A DNA stretch of 64,000 nt from Glycine soja (GCF_004193775.1 NC_041003.1:27281735-27345734); one strand, 5' to 3'; counted from the first letter of the stretch, positions 33,431-46,261 are shown. A program made the numbers and translations. Notes: generated by a model not told the origin, from the letters alone.

Positions 33431-36260
33431 TCATGGTGGAAGAGAAGTCGGGTGGAGTAAGGAGGTCTCTTCCACTACGACATCCACTAAAGAAGGATTT
33501 GTGAGGAATGGTTTCAGCCGGTGTCCATTGACCTTGAAGCTCTTATCTGTAGATTCACTTTTGATCTCAACTGTACCATAAGGAAAAATGTTAGTTACCA
33601 CAAAAGGACCAATCCACTTTGACCTCAACTTACCACTCATGAGCCCGAGCCTAGAGTTATACAATAAAACCTTCTGCCCAACCACGAAGTCTTTCTTAGC
33701 TATCATGATGTCATGGAACTTCTTGGTCTTTTCCTTGTAGAACTTGGAATTCTCATAGGCTTCTAAACGGATCTCATCTAGCTCACTTAGTTGCAACTTC
33801 CTTTCCTCCCCAGCCTGATCAAAAGAGAAGTTGCATGTCTTCACAACCCAATAGGCTTTGTGCTCTATCTCAACGGGAAGATGACATGTCTTGCCAAAGA
33901 CAACCCGATAAGGGGACATCCCTATGGGTGCCTTGTAGGCAGTCCTATGCACCCAAAGAGCATCATCCAGCCTGGTGCTCCAATCCTTTTTGTTAGGCTG
34001 CACTATCTTCTCCAAGATCTTTTTTATCTCCCTGTTTGAAATCTCAGCCTGCCCATTGGTTTGAGGGTGGTAAGGTGTGGAAATTCTATGAACGACCCCA
34101 TACTTTTTGAGCAAGGCATACATTGATCTATTGCAAAAGTGGGTGCCTTGATCACTAACGATGGCTTTAGGGATTCCAAACCTTCAAAACATATTAGATC
34201 TAACAAAATCCACAACAACCTTAGCATCATTAGTTCTGGTGGCTTTGGCTTCCACCCATTTTGAAACATAATCAACAGCAAGGAGAATATAAACAAAACC
34301 AAAAGAGACAGGGAAAGGTCCCATAAAATATATACCCCATACATCAAACACCTCACAGAACAACATAGGTTGTTGAGGAATTTGCTATTTCCAAGAAAGT
34401 GAACCACCTGCTCTCTGACAAGGCTCACAAGTACTACAAATTCTCCATGCATCCTTGAAAATGGTGGGCCTATAGAAACCACAGTCAAGCACCCTGCAAG
34501 TTGTCCTCTGTATACCAAGATGGCCGCCTGGTGCGGAAGAATGACAAAAATTTAGGACCAAGTCAATCTCAAGGTCTGGAATGCATCTCCTAATAACTTG
34601 GTCACTACACATCTTCCACAAATATGGGTCATCCCAAATGTAATGCTTAGCATCGCTTTTAATCTTATTAGTTTGAGCTTTAGATGCTGAAGAAGGAAAA
34701 ACAGAAGCAACCAAATAATTCACAATATTAGCAAACCAAGGAGTGGGGAAGGAATCATAAATACAATACAAAATGTACAAATGGTCATCCGGAAAATCAT
34801 CCCGAATGGGTGAGTCCTCTAGTGCATGTTCAATCCTACTCAGGTGGTCAGCCACTAAGTTCTGTACACCGCTCCGATCACGGATCTCTAAATCAAACTC
34901 TTGGAGCCAAAGCATCCACCTGATCAATCGAGGCTTTGATTCAGCCCTTTTCAACAAGTACTTTAGAGCTGCATGGTCAATATAAACAATAACATGGGAG
35001 CCAAGCAAATATGAACGAAATTTTTCAAGAGCAAAAACTATCGCTAAAAGCTCCTTTTCTACGGTGGTGTAATTTGCTTGGGCAGCATCCAAAGTTTTGG
35101 AGGCGTAATAAATCACCCGAGGTAGCTTGTCAATCTTTTGGGCAAGGACAGCCCCCAATGCATAATTTGACGCATCACACATCAGCTCAAATAGGGCTGT
35201 CCAATTAGGTGCTTGAATGATAGGGGTGGTAGTCAACGCACGCTTGAGGCGATCAAAGGCCTCTTTGCACCTGTCATCAAAATCGAACTCCACCTCCTTT
35301 TGCAACAAATTGGAAAGTGGAAGGGCCACCTTGCTAAAATCCCTGATAAAACGTCTATAAAACCCTGCATGACCAAGAAAAGAACGAACCTCTCGCACAC
35401 AAGAGGGGTAAGGCAATTGTAAAATAACAGTTATTTTTGCAGGGTCTACCTCTATGCCTTTATTTGAAATGATATGCCCTAAAACTATACCTTGTTCTAC
35501 CATGAAGTGATATTTTTCAAAATTCAGCACAACGTTAGTTTTAATGCATCTGTTAAGAACTCTATCCAGACTATTCAAACAAGCATCAAAAGAGGATCCA
35601 TAAACAGTAAAATCATCCATAAACTCCTCTATGCAACTCTCTAGAAAATCACTGAAAATGCTAAGCATACACCGCTGGAAAGTACCAGGGGCGTTGCATA
35701 GGCCAAAGGGCATCCTCCTATAGGCAAAAGTACCAAAGGGACAGGTGAATGTGGTCTTTTCTTGATCCTCAGGAGCAATATGAATTTGCAAATACCCAAA
35801 AAAACCATCAAGGAAGCAATAATGGGACTTACCTGCCAAGCGCTCAAGCATCTGATCAATGAATGGCAGGGGAAAATGGTCTTTCCTAGTTGTCTGGTTC
35901 AACCTCCTATAGTCAATGCAGATTCTCTAGTTGTTCTGCACTCTTGTAGGAATAAGCTCATCCCTCTCATTCTTGATTACTGTGAGGCTTGTCTTCTTAG
36001 GAACCACTTGGACTGGACTCACCCACTGGCTGTCAGAAATGGGGTAAATGATTCCGGCTTGTAAGAGTTGGTCACTTCCTTTTTTACCACGTATAGGATG
36101 ACGGGGTTGAGTCGTTGTTGTGGTTGCCTTACTGGCTTAACTCCATCCTCTAAAAGTATTCTATGCATGCAGGTGGGGGCTATACCAGGAATGTCGGCTA
36201 AAGTCCATCCAATGGCTTTCTTGTGCTTCTTGAGCACTAGCAGCAATTTGTCTTCTTGCT
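33431..36260 (-). pseudogene. Athila/Diaspora-like pol (RT-RNase H-integrase) with stops
   Basis: The same polyprotein as the plus-strand copy at 13160-15729. Readable parts are RT and RNase H with the start of integrase (34385-35902; [34 protein letters not shown]), the integrase core first Asp (34184-34366; [10 protein letters not shown], the Asp itself changed to Tyr) and the rest of the core with the C terminus (33431-34123; [12 protein letters not shown]). Nonsense codons interrupt at about 34388 (Gln to stop), about 34184 (Cys to stop) and about 35930 (Trp to stop). A frameshift near 36070 separates the N-terminal RT lead-in (WTLADIPGIAPTCMHRI). The element cannot make a working Pol. 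Confidence 0.88.
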
Positions 36261-36350
36261 CAGCAGTAAGGGAAGCAGAGATGATTACTGGAAATTTTTC
36301 GTTGTCTTCTAAATAAGCATGCTTGAGGTTTTTTGGTAAGGGGTTAAGCT

Positions 36351-36968
36351 CTAGTGTGGGTGATGGCTAAACAGTGGGAGGGGAAGAGGAAGGTTCTTCA
36401 GCCTGCATCTCACAAAGCAAATTAGAAGCATACTGTCAGCATAAAGATCAGATTTAGGATCCAATTCAACCTCAGATTCAATGCATGAAAGATGACAATT
36501 ATGTATATCAGACTCAAATGGATGTTTGTTACCATGCATAGAAAGAACATCAAACATATATTCATCAACGAGTTGATCAAGTATCTCAGCACGGAAAATA
36601 GAATGATCTTTAGATGGATGCTTCATGGCATCAAGAATGTTAAAATGAACAACAATATCACCAAATTCCATAGACAATGTGCTTGCATAAACATCTATTT
36701 TGGTTCGGGCTATTTTCATAAATGGCCTGCGTAAAATAATTGGGACTGAACCCTGGGAGAATCCCTCTTCCATATCAAGAACATAAAAATCAATAGGGAA
36801 AATCAGTTCACCAACCCTCACTAGTACATCCTCTATGAAACTTGCAGGGTAAGCAACACTTCTATTTGCCAAATGAATTACCACATTTGTGGATTGCAAA
36901 GGTCCAAGAGATAATGAATTAAAAATAGACAGAGGCATAACACTCACTGATGCTCCTAAGTCTAGCAT
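36351..36968 (-). pseudogene. Athila/Diaspora-like aspartic protease
   Basis: The frame holds MLDLGASVSVMPLSIFNSLS, where D-L-G-A-S is the variant active site usual in Athila elements. It continues with NVVIHLANRSVAYPASFIED and VPIILRRPFMKIARTKIDVY (the family normally has LGRPF). It lies between gag and RT as expected. It is probably part of one gag-pol reading frame in the ancestor, now separated by frameshifts on both sides. Confidence 0.82.
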
Positions 36969-38960
36969 GGCGTTCTTAAAATTATTGTTCCCAATAATGC
37001 AAGGTAACAGAAAGTACTTGGGTCTTTACATTTATTAGGAATGTGAGGAACAGATTTACCTATCAATGCGGACACGTTTTTGCCCATGCTAATTCTTTCA
37101 TTTCCTTTAAGCTTCCTCTTGTGGGTGCACAAATCCTTTAAAAACTTGGCATATCTTGAAATCTGTTTGAGGGCATCCAACAAAGGTATATTCACTTCTA
37201 CCTTCCTGAAAGTCTCTAAGATCTCCTTATCTACCTCTTCCATCTTTTTGTTTGGAATTGCTCTAGGTGGAAATGGAAGAGGAATAGGAGGCTGTCGTAC
37301 ATCAGAATTGCTAGAAAAAGGTCCTGCATGGTCAAGAGGTTGTCTCTTTTGTGCATCTATCTCCTTATCTCTTTTAGGTGTAGGTTCTGCTACTGGGATA
37401 GGCACTTCAGTTTGCTTACCAGACCTCAAAGTGATGGCACTCACGTTTCTCAGATTCTGCATAGCTTGAGAAGGCAACTTGTCTGAGTTTTGGGACTGAG
37501 CTTGGTTCAACTGAGTGGCCATCTGCCCCATCTGATTTGTCAAACTCTAAATGGAGGCTCTTGTCTCTTGTCTCTTGAGAAGGGGCTTCAGTTGATTGTT
37601 GTCTCTGTTGCTATGGCTACTGTTGTTGTGGTTGTGGCTGTTGTTGTTGTTGTTGTTGTTGCATTAGGGGAGGAACGTATGGCCTGCTTAGACCAACAAC
37701 ATTTTGGAAGGAAGGAGCAGGCTGTTGTTGTTGTTGTTGAGGGCTAGACCATCTGAGATTAGGGTGATTCCTCCATCAGGGATTGTATCTGTTGCTGGAG
37801 AGGTCATAATTGTTTTGCTGTGGTTGACTTTGCTGCTGAGGTTGACGAGGTCTATTGTAAATGTTTGCAGCATAAGCTTCAGGCTACTCAATTACTCCAG
37901 ATTGCTACATAGAAGGGCAAAGGTTTGTATGGTGGTCGACAGAGGAGCATAAACCATAGACTCTTGCGACAGGTACAGATTTATGATTCAAGGCCAGCTG
38001 GGTTACCAGGTTAACCAAGGCATCTAGTTTACCCTCAAGCTTCTTAGTTTTAGCTGATGAAGATGAATTTATGGCTACTTCATGCACTCCTCAAATGACA
38101 ATAGCATCATTTCTGGCACTAAATTGTTGGGAGTTGGAAGTCATCTTCTCAATTAAATTCCTGGCTTCAGCAGGGGTCATGTCTCCAAGGGCTCCACCAT
38201 TGGCAGCATCAATCATACTTCTCTCCATGTTACTGAGTCCTTCATAAAAATATTGGAGAAGAAGTTGCTCAGAAATCTGGTGGTGAAGGCAACTGACTCA
38301 TAATTTTTTGAATCTTTCCCAATATTCATATAGGCTTTCTCCACTGAGTTGCCTTATGCTTAAAATATCCTTCCTGATGGCAGTGGTCCTAGAAGCAAGG
38401 TAAAATTACTCTAAAAACACTCTCTTTAGGTCATCCCAGCTCGTAATGGACCTTGGAGCAAGGTAGTACAACCAATCTTTTGCCACTCCCTCCAAAGAAT
38501 GAGGAAAGACCTTCAAAAAGATGTGATCTTCTTGGACATCTGGAGGTTTCATGGTGGAGCAGACAATATTGAATTCTTTTAGATGTTTATGAGGTTCTTC
38601 ACCTGCAAGACCATGAAACTTGGGCAACAAGTGTATCAGTTCAGTTTTAAGAACATAAAGGACATCCTCATCAAGGTATTGAATGCACATGCTTTCGTAA
38701 GTGAAATCAGGTGCAGCCATTTCCCTTAGAGTCCTCTCATGAGGTGGAGGTTGAGCCATATTTTCATAATGTTCAAAATCAGAATGCTCAAAATTACCAA
38801 CCACAGAATGCTCAGACTCACCAATAACAGAATGCTCAGGATGCTCAAAAGGTACAAAATGTTCAGGGTAATGATGCACACTATGCCTAACTAATCTATG
38901 AAATGTCCTATCTATTTCAGGATCAAAGGGTTGTAAGTCACCTGGATTGCCTCTAGTCAT
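36962..38960 (-). pseudogene. Athila/Diaspora-like gag (broken)
   Basis: The N-terminal part is open at 38406-38960 (MTRGNPGDLQPFDPEIDRTF, then acidic His/Glu repeats, RTLREMAAPDFTYESMC, KFHGLAGEEPHKHLKEF, VFPHSLEGVAKDWLYYL). The middle part (37545-38405) is interrupted by stops but keeps a knuckle-like VYGLCSSVDHHTNLCPSM at 37905-38087 and a Gln-rich stretch encoded by CAA/CAG repeats (about 37610-37745). The C-terminal part is open at 36962-37543 (ISRYAKFLKDLCTHKRKLKG). The order and motifs are those of Athila/Diaspora gag. Confidence 0.83.
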
Positions 38961-39777
38961 GCACTATATGCAGCAGTTCATGTGTTTTTTAGACAAGGCA
39001 AAAGAGGTGGGTTAAAACTACAGCTATACTCAAACAATATCCAAATGAGCTGAAATTTTGTGAGCAACACCCTAAAATCATGAAAAGATAGCACGAAAAA
39101 TTTCAGACAAATCTAACTATGGAAACTGCCAAAGGAAAGTTTAGAAAAATAAAACAATAAAACTTGAAAAAAAAAACTAGTAAACAGGCGATTTTGGCTA
39201 GTTAGAGACCTCAACTGAGCTCCACTGAGTTGCCACAATATGGGAAATTGTTTTCTACCCCAAATACATATATAATAATAGTCATTCTGATACCCGGAGC
39301 AAAAGTTATGGCTGTTTGAAGTTTTGCTAAACACAAGTTCTCAAATTTTTTTGAATCTCTCAAATTTTGCCCCAACAAGTGTTCCTGGTATTTTTCACAC
39401 AAAATATGAGTCAAAAGAACCTACCACACAAAAATTCAGCCAAAAATAGCAACCCTAACTATCAAAACAAAAATCGCCAATTAAATTGTAAACAACTGTT
39501 GCTAATTCAGTCGCTATGTAATGTTGTGTGAACAGTAACATAGAATCAGTCTCTAATTCCGTCACTACGCACTATTCACAGGAAAACATGAAACTGAAAC
39601 AGGGGAAGCGCTGAACAAGAGGTATGCTAAATTACAAAACAGAACATCAATTAAAACATAACAATGCACTAACACAACACTAACCCAACACGAACACACT
39701 AAACAAAAGAATTAAACGTAAAACAAGTAAACATAAAGCACGAATCACTAGCTATTATGAACTTTTAGACCATTGCT
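38961..39777 (-). other. 5' leader of the Athila-like element
   Basis: The internal region between primer site and gag start, AT-rich. No gene is supported. Two nearby blocks in it are similar (AATTCAGTCGCTATG and AATTCCGTCACTACG, near 39510 and 39560). Confidence 0.6.
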
Positions 39778-39794
39778 CCCCGGCAACGGCGCCA
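39778..39794 (-). promoter_or_regulatory. tRNA-Asp-type primer-binding site
   Basis: The plus strand reads CCCCGGCAACGGCGCCA, so the element's strand reads TGGCGCCGTTGCCGGGG. This is the primer site known from Athila-lineage elements, complementary to the tRNA-Asp 3' end. It lies four bases from the 5' LTR end. Confidence 0.9.
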
Positions 39795-39798
39795 AATT

Positions 39799-40884
39799 TG
39801 ATCGAGGCCGTACCCGAATCAAATTTACATTAAAATGTAGTAACTAGGAAGTGATCCTAGGTCGTTTCCCAACGAGCAATGATTGACCAAATGTTCATAA
39901 TATGCTTCGTTATAACAGTAACAATTGGGGGGTGTTTGTTTGTGAATTTAAGAACAAGTAGATTGGAATATGAAATTAATAGTATTAAAAACGTGTTGTT
40001 TCCTCTGATTCGGAAGTCATTCTCTTATCCTAGGTTATGAGGATTTCACCCCTGGCAGTTAACCACTTAATCCCACCCTAATTTAATTTACTAAGCGAAA
40101 ATCAATTCAGGGTTGTCAATATGTGATTAAGCAACACATACACCAATTAACCCCTTGTTCATTAAGCACGAACGTAATTTAAGCATAGTGGCAATTAATC
40201 GAACATGAAGCGTGCACAGATTAACAGAACTCATGTGGGTTAATTGGTGAAGGGAAAATCGATAGGAGAGAAACATTAAAAACAGAACCTCCAAGAGAAT
40301 TATGCTTCATCCTCATAGGGAAACAACACTAGAAATTTAGCCTTCCATAAGTTCAACAAAAGCAAAAAACATAAATGAAACTAAAGGCAGAAAATGTAAA
40401 TGAAGCTAAAGGCAGAAGAAGGAACAGAAATGAAATTGCAATTGAAAGTAGAAAATGGAAAATGCATTCACGTGAACAGTAATACAAAGCTAAAAAAAAA
40501 CGTAAAACCCTAAAACTCCATGCACTCAGCTTAGGTATTCTCCTAAATAATCAAATAGCCTTTCACGAATCCCAAGGTTGTGCTATTTATAAGGGTCACT
40601 CAAAGTCACTGGGCCTGATTACATTTTTTCGGCCTAAAACAAAATAAAAATTGAACGCAATAAAATGAAATTAGACGAAATCTAATAAAATTGTCTTCTC
40701 TCTTCAAGTGCAATCTGGCTCAGCTCAATTGCTTATAATTATCCTGAAATTGAATTAAAAACACCAAATTAGTCAAGTGGGCCCAATTGATAAAACTGAA
40801 TAATAAATTTAACAATTAGAGTAAATCAGTAATTAAATTGGTGACAAAAAGGGTTAAGAAATAGGAGAAAATAATGACACATCA
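39799..40884 (-). mobile_element. 5' LTR of the Athila/Diaspora-like element
   Basis: 1086 bp, the partner of 30859-31943. On the minus strand it begins TGATGTGTCATT and ends GGCCTCGATCA next to the primer site. The second GTCTC target duplication follows at 40885-40889. Confidence 0.93.
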
Positions 40885-42417
40885 GTCTCTTTATAATCAA
40901 CACCATCTCTTTGAGTAAAATCTTAGCAACAAGTCTGGCCTTGTAACATTCAAGGTTGCCATGAGAGTCACATTTAGTCTTAAAGACCCACTTACAACCA
41001 ACTCTCTTGCAACCTTCTGGAAATTCTACAAGGTCCCAAACACCATTCTGTTCCATGGATTCCAACCGCTAATCAGAATTATCACAACTTGTGACTTGTG
41101 AAAACGAAACTTATCATCATTAATAATGCTTAAGTCAATTTCTAATTCATGTATATATACCACATAATCATTTGAAATAACTATCCTTCTTTCTCTTTGA
41201 GACCTCGTTAATGCTATGTCTTGCGGTTCTTCTATAATATGTTCATTATGAATCATGAGTTCATTATTGTGTTTTTCTTCTTCATTGTTGTTTTTAATAA
41301 CATCTAGAGGAACACTCACTTTACTACTAGAGGCATAGGTCAAAGGAAATCGCACTTGAATTTCTTTAATTTTCACATCTCATGGAACTGTACTGTCACT
41401 GATTTCACCATTTCAATGAACCTTGCATTTCTAGTTTCAACAATTCTCATACTATGATTAGGACACTAAAACATATACCCTCTATGATTTTTTTGGATAA
41501 CCAATGAAATATCCACTAATTGTTCTTGCATCCAATTTCTTTTCTTTTATATTATAAATCCTTATTTTTGCCTAGCAATCCCAAACATGCATGTGTCTTA
41601 TTAGGTGTCCTATTAGTCCATAGTTCAAAAGGAGTTTTTAGAACTGCTTTACTTGGAACCTTATCCAACAAATACATAACAGTTTTCAATGCATACATCC
41701 ACAGAGATATGGATGAATTAGAGTTACTCAACACACTTCTAACCATATTCATTAATGTTATGTTACGCCTTTCTAATACACCATATTGTTGCGGTGGACC
41801 TAGAATTGTATATTGTGCACAAATACTATGTGTCTGAAGGAGTTTAGCAGATGGACTTAGGTGTTGCCCAATTCCATCATACCTTCCGTAGTACTCTCCA
41901 CTTTTATCAAACTTGACAACTTTCACCTTTTGTCTAATTGCCTTTCTACTTCATTGAAATGAATTTATAATGAATCTACTAGAGATTTCTCATGCAATAA
42001 GTAGACATAATTGTAACATGAATAGTCATCGTGAAGGTGATAAAGTACCTTTCCTTTCCAAAAGAATTAACATCAAAAGGTCCACAAATGTAATTGTGCA
42101 CAATTTCAAGAAGCCGAGTGCTTCTTGTAGCACCTTTCTTTGTGTGTTTTGTTTGTTTTGCTTTAATAAAATCCACACAAATATTTAGATTAGTAAAATC
42201 TAGATTTGAAAGAATGTGATTCTTTATTAATCTTTTCATTCTTTCTCTAGAAATGTGACCTAAACATTTATGCCACAAGAAAGCAAAGTGTTCATTCACT
42301 AAACTCGGTTTAGTGACAACATTATGATGCGAAGTCAAAATAGTTTCAAGATACTAAAAATTTAAATTCAATTTATATAAATCATCACAAAAATACTAGT
42401 ACCAATGAGATGATTAT
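40885..42417 (-). pseudogene. Copia RT N-terminal part and integrase (broken)
   Basis: Continuation of the copia element split by the Athila insertion. In minus-strand order: GAG-pre-integrase (LWHKCLGHISRERMKRLIKN, 41979-42338), integrase core parts (GKERYFITFTM; GVLERRNITLMNMVRSVLS and PFELWTNRTPNKTHACL at 41552-41926), then the linker (LTRSQRERRIVISNDYVVY) and the RT start (NGVWDLVEFPEGCKRVGCKW, FKTKCDSHGNLECYKARLVA) down to 40890. Stops and frameshifts occur between these blocks. Confidence 0.82.
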
Positions 42418-42861
42418 TGTAATGCCCCTGATTGTTCACTTCTCGACAGCTTTCACACTATAACACTTCACACGGTGACACTTCACTCAATGTCCTTCAC
42501 CGGTTAGAATCCTCTGTAAGTTGCCCTTTCTGAAACCTCGATAACCGGCTCTAACACCGCTCAAATGCTCTTGAGATCATTGACTTTTCCCATATACAAA
42601 CAAAAGACTTTTTAGCATGTTTTTTCCTCACTCACATGCTTTCTATAAAACTTCCTAGAAGGTCATCCATCTCATAACTACTCCAAGTCAAACATGCTTA
42701 ACTATGCAATTCTTAAGTGATAGGCTACCGAAAAGTAGATGTATCATTTTGGTATACATAGTACCAATTAGTTTCTTTAAGTCATCCTAAATTGTACAGT
42801 CTCATACCTATACAGCCTCTAGATCCCTCTTATTCTAGTGTGATTTGTTTAGGGTGTTACA
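42418..42861. mobile_element. Small solo LTR in the copia element
   Basis: A 444-bp insertion begins TGTAATGCCCC and ends GGGTGTTACA, flanked by the perfect duplication ATTAT (42413-42417 and 42862-42866). Its termini resemble those of the 1.73-kb solo LTR at 339-2070, but the body does not. No internal coding sequence. Confidence 0.85.
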
Positions 42862-42866
42862 ATTAT

Positions 42867-43995
42867 GCTTAAATAAATTGAAACATCTATTACCAAAATT
42901 AAAAGAGTATCTAGTAATGTCGAGTTTAGATAATGATATCAAATTCTTAGATAAACAAGGTAGATAAAGATTTTCCAATTAATCTAAATGATGTTTAGTG
43001 TCAAGGATTGAATAATAAGTCTTGACTGCTTCCACTGGAGTTTTCACTTTATTCCCCATGAAGACAAACTTCTCATTTGGGCTTATGGTTTAGATTGTAA
43101 GAAATCTATGCATTGTATTAGAAACATGAGTCATACATTCAAAATCAATCCACCATGTATTATGGGGAACTTTAATGGTCCTTTTCCCTTATCATTCTTC
43201 TTTAAAAAATTCTTTTGGATTTGCATTGATGCCTCATTAATCATTAATGGTCTTTTTCCCTTATCATTCTTCTTTAAAAATTTCTTTCCAGCTCCTTGAT
43301 TCCCTTGGTGGCTAACATAATGGATTGACTGACTTCCTTGATTCTTAAGCTCGTTTCCTCCTAAACCAACATACCGTGCAACTCATGCGCATTTCATTTG
43401 TCTTTCATGGTATTATAGTTAATTTGAAATGGTCATACTCAAACGATAATGCGTTAAGAATAAATTATACATGGAAGTTGTCATTCACATCCATTCTCAA
43501 GTTCTTAAGCATTGCTACAATGTTTGTCATCTCAATGACATGCTAATGCATAGTATGTGAATCATAAAACTTCATGGTGGTTAGCGTACTCATTAATTTC
43601 TTAGCAAAAGACTTATCAACTGTTTGGAAGCACTCTTCCACTAACCCTATAAATTCTTTAGCATTTTTGGTCTTGGGGATAGTTGTCTTAATGTTGTCTG
43701 CGATAGACATTCTCATGAAGATTAGACTAAGTCTGATAGACCTTTCGTAAACTTTATAATGGGCTTTCTCTTCAGTGCTATTAACACCAATAATAGCAGC
43801 AAACTTCTCTTCCAATAAAGCAAGATCAAGATCCAAAACACTGAGGTGAAATTGGACTTGCTTATTCCAGTCAGAGAAGTTAAGCCTATTAAAAATTGGC
43901 ACAAATGAAACATGGGAATTCAACGAATTGGGAACTGATATTGCATAATAAAATTTCACATATGTGTTTTGAGACGTAAAATACATGCTAGACAT
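42867..43995 (-). pseudogene. Copia gag and protease (broken)
   Basis: Gag is open at 43543-43995 (VPIFNRLNFSDWNKQVQFHL, KAHYKVYERSIRLSLIFMRM, AKEFIGLVEECFQTVDKSFA). Downstream, a Lys-rich stretch is duplicated (see 43172-43283). The protease region reads with stops as WWIDFECMTHVSNTMHRFLT, where the D-S-G active site is lost, followed by NEKFVFMGNKVKTPVEAVKT. The style resembles Tnt1-94-like copia polyproteins. It is nonfunctional. Confidence 0.8.
43172..43283. repeat. ~72-bp tandem duplication in copia gag
   Basis: A block of about 38 bases (containing CCCTTATCATTCTTCTTTAA) occurs at about 43172-43208 and again at about 43243-43280. It encodes a repeated FLKKNDKGK(G/R)PL motif on the minus strand. 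Confidence 0.85.
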
Positions 43996-44974
43996 ATAAT
44001 ATATTCAAACAATAATAAATCTATATCAATGTTTTCCTTTGGGTGATACACCAGCATACAACATACAACATAATGATGTTGATAAAATTATAACATTATT
44101 GACAGTTAAATATGTACCGATTAGAATCACCTACTACTTCTGGGTATATAAATAAAACTAATGATACATGCAAATTGCCTACAATTATATTCATTAATTA
44201 TAAAAACAACTAATCAACCTTCGGGCGATCCATAAATGCCCTATAACAATGAATTCAATATACCCACAAACCAATATTATATATTTTAACATCCATTATT
44301 CTATGGGTAATTGAAGAAAACATCATTAACTTGGAATTAAATAAACTTAAAGATTTGACCACTTTGGCAGCTAACAAATCTATCATACACTTAATTCCAA
44401 GCAAATACATGGCCTCCACATACTTACTACTATCGACAATTCATAGCATTTTCATTGATCTTATTCTAAGCCATATACCATTCATCCATATTATAAAACA
44501 AAATCATTGAACATCAATTCTTAGCCAATCCTTATAAACATGTATCATTATCTATATTTTTTCATTCACATGCCAATCATTGCAAGATACACATAAATGT
44601 ATAATTCCCACATAAAACATTATAATAGTAATATATATAGTTTTGTGCTTTTTGGTGACCAAAAGAATATTTTTAGGTAAAACAAGGCTAAGCCTTTATG
44701 TTCAGAAAGTACGACATTGATGATATGCAAAGGTTTCGTAATTTCTCTTGATAGAATAAATCCAAATTGAGACATGATTTTGATGCACAAAAGGGAGAGA
44801 CACATACATTTATGCAACAAAAAAAATAATCAAAATCAACATCAAAAGCCAAACCATTGAAACATATAATAAACATACATGCAACGGAAATTAAAATCCC
44901 AAAATTTCATAATTAGGATTCATAAAATTGGGGAAAACATCATTCATGGATAATCATACAATTTCACAACATGT
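43996..44974 (-). other. 5' leader region of the copia element
   Basis: AT-rich sequence between the gag start and the primer site. No gene is recognised; the small frames at 44620-44876 are not supported. Confidence 0.5.
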
Positions 44975-44986
44975 GCTCTGATACCA
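44975..44986 (-). promoter_or_regulatory. Initiator-Met tRNA primer-binding site (copia)
   Basis: The plus strand reads GCTCTGATACCA, so the element's strand reads TGGTATCAGAGC, the classic copia primer site complementary to initiator Met tRNA. It fixes the direction of the copia element as minus. Confidence 0.92.
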
Positions 44987-45001
44987 AATATAAAAACTTA
45001 A

Positions 45002-45463
45002 TGGTTTTTCTTAGGATCACAATAATAGAAAACCAAACAATATCTTGAAATCAATGATTCTCACAAATAATAGATGAACGATGCATACATTTCTCCATAG
45101 TGATATTGTCTCCAATGCGCTTTGATTTCCTTGAGAGGAAGAAAGAAGATTTTGCTTCCTTTAACTCTTCTTTCTATTCTCTCTATCTTTCGTGATGGCG
45201 GCTAGGATTAAGAGAATACTCTAATGTCAGAAGACCTTATTTTACGTTAGTCGGTATTAATCCCTTTATAACCACTACTCTCATCAAATAAAAGTTGTCT
45301 TTGCAATTGCTCCTCTTAAGCCCACAACCCATTCACAACTTAGTCCATAACAATTAATTATTTATTTATTAGTCCTTAATAAACCAGATGCCTCTCACAT
45401 GAGACATTAAATCTTACATTGCATGCCATATGATCTGATTATAGGACTGTCAGGTCATGAACA
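45002..45463 (-). mobile_element. 5' LTR of the copia element (approximate)
   Basis: The LTR lies just outside the primer site; an inner end at TGG (45002) is likely but leaves ~15 bases to the primer site. The outer end is placed near GTCATGAACA. Part of it resembles 11561-11673. A TATAAA-like box and a leader in minus direction are plausible. Boundaries are inferred. Confidence 0.55.
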
Positions 45464-45465
45464 TT

Positions 45466-45733
45466 AGAGTAAATTACAATAACAGATCCTGAGATTTCAT
45501 AAAATTACACAAATACCCTCTAATTTTTTAACCATTATAGTAACTTCCCTTGTAGGGAGTGTTAGTGTAATATATAAAGGGGTGTCAGTGTAATATTTTT
45601 AAACATTAAGGGAAGGGGGTGTCAGTGTTATTTTTTAAACATTAGGAGGGATTAGTGTAGAAATTGAAAGAAGCGTGGTATTATGTGTAATTTGAAGAAA
45701 AAAAATCCAGGGGGTGCAAGTGTAATATTCTCT
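45466..45733. mobile_element. Candidate MITE
   Basis: 268 bp bounded by imperfect inverted ends (AGAGTAAATTACA and, in reverse, AGAGAATATTACA). It contains a diverged internal repeat (GGGTGTCAGTGT(A/T)AT...TTAAACATTA) near 45575 and 45620. Flanks share AACAT (45460-45464, 45735-45739), a possible target duplication. Superfamily not assigned. Confidence 0.45.
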
Positions 45734-45967
45734 TAACATATGAAAAAAAAACCATGAAGAGTAGTTTGTTCATTTTTACTGAACTGAATAGCCCAAATGA
45801 TCTATAACTCTAGTGGGTTGGTGGTATTGGTTCTAAGATGTATAGAGAAAGAGGGGTATATGAGTTAATTATAATTGGGATTTTTTCAATGTGTAGATAG
45901 CAATTGTTCATGCTTAACCTTTAATCACAAAAGTCTCATTCTCATATAATAGATTTAGAAAGAAAGT
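45734..45967. other. Short unassigned spacer
   Basis: AT-rich sequence between the MITE candidate and the next LTR. Nothing recognisable. Confidence 0.5.
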
Positions 45968-46261
45968 TATTGGAAATATTTTGTAAAATAAAATATAGAA
46001 ATAGGGAGAACTTGCAGAGAAGATAGAGAAATTAACAATGGAGGAAAATAGCCAACAAAATTCATACAATGAGAATTGCCTATAGGTTTACAATCAATCT
46101 AAAAATGCTAAAAAACCTAATATATCTTCTATCTTATTTATTTTAAATTAATTAACTGAAACAAAATATAAAAGATAAAATCTACAACAATAACAAAATC
46201 ATTATCTAAAACTTGTTATATCTTCAAAATTTAAATAAAGCAAAATCTCATAATTCTAACA
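45968..46261 (-). mobile_element. 3' LTR of a non-autonomous copia element
   Basis: 294 bp, partner of 54098-54394. It begins TATTGGAAATATT (TG changed to TA) and ends ATTCTAACA. On the minus strand it is preceded by the polypurine tract AATCTCAAGGAGGAG (46262-46277). No clear target duplication is seen around the element. Confidence 0.85.
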
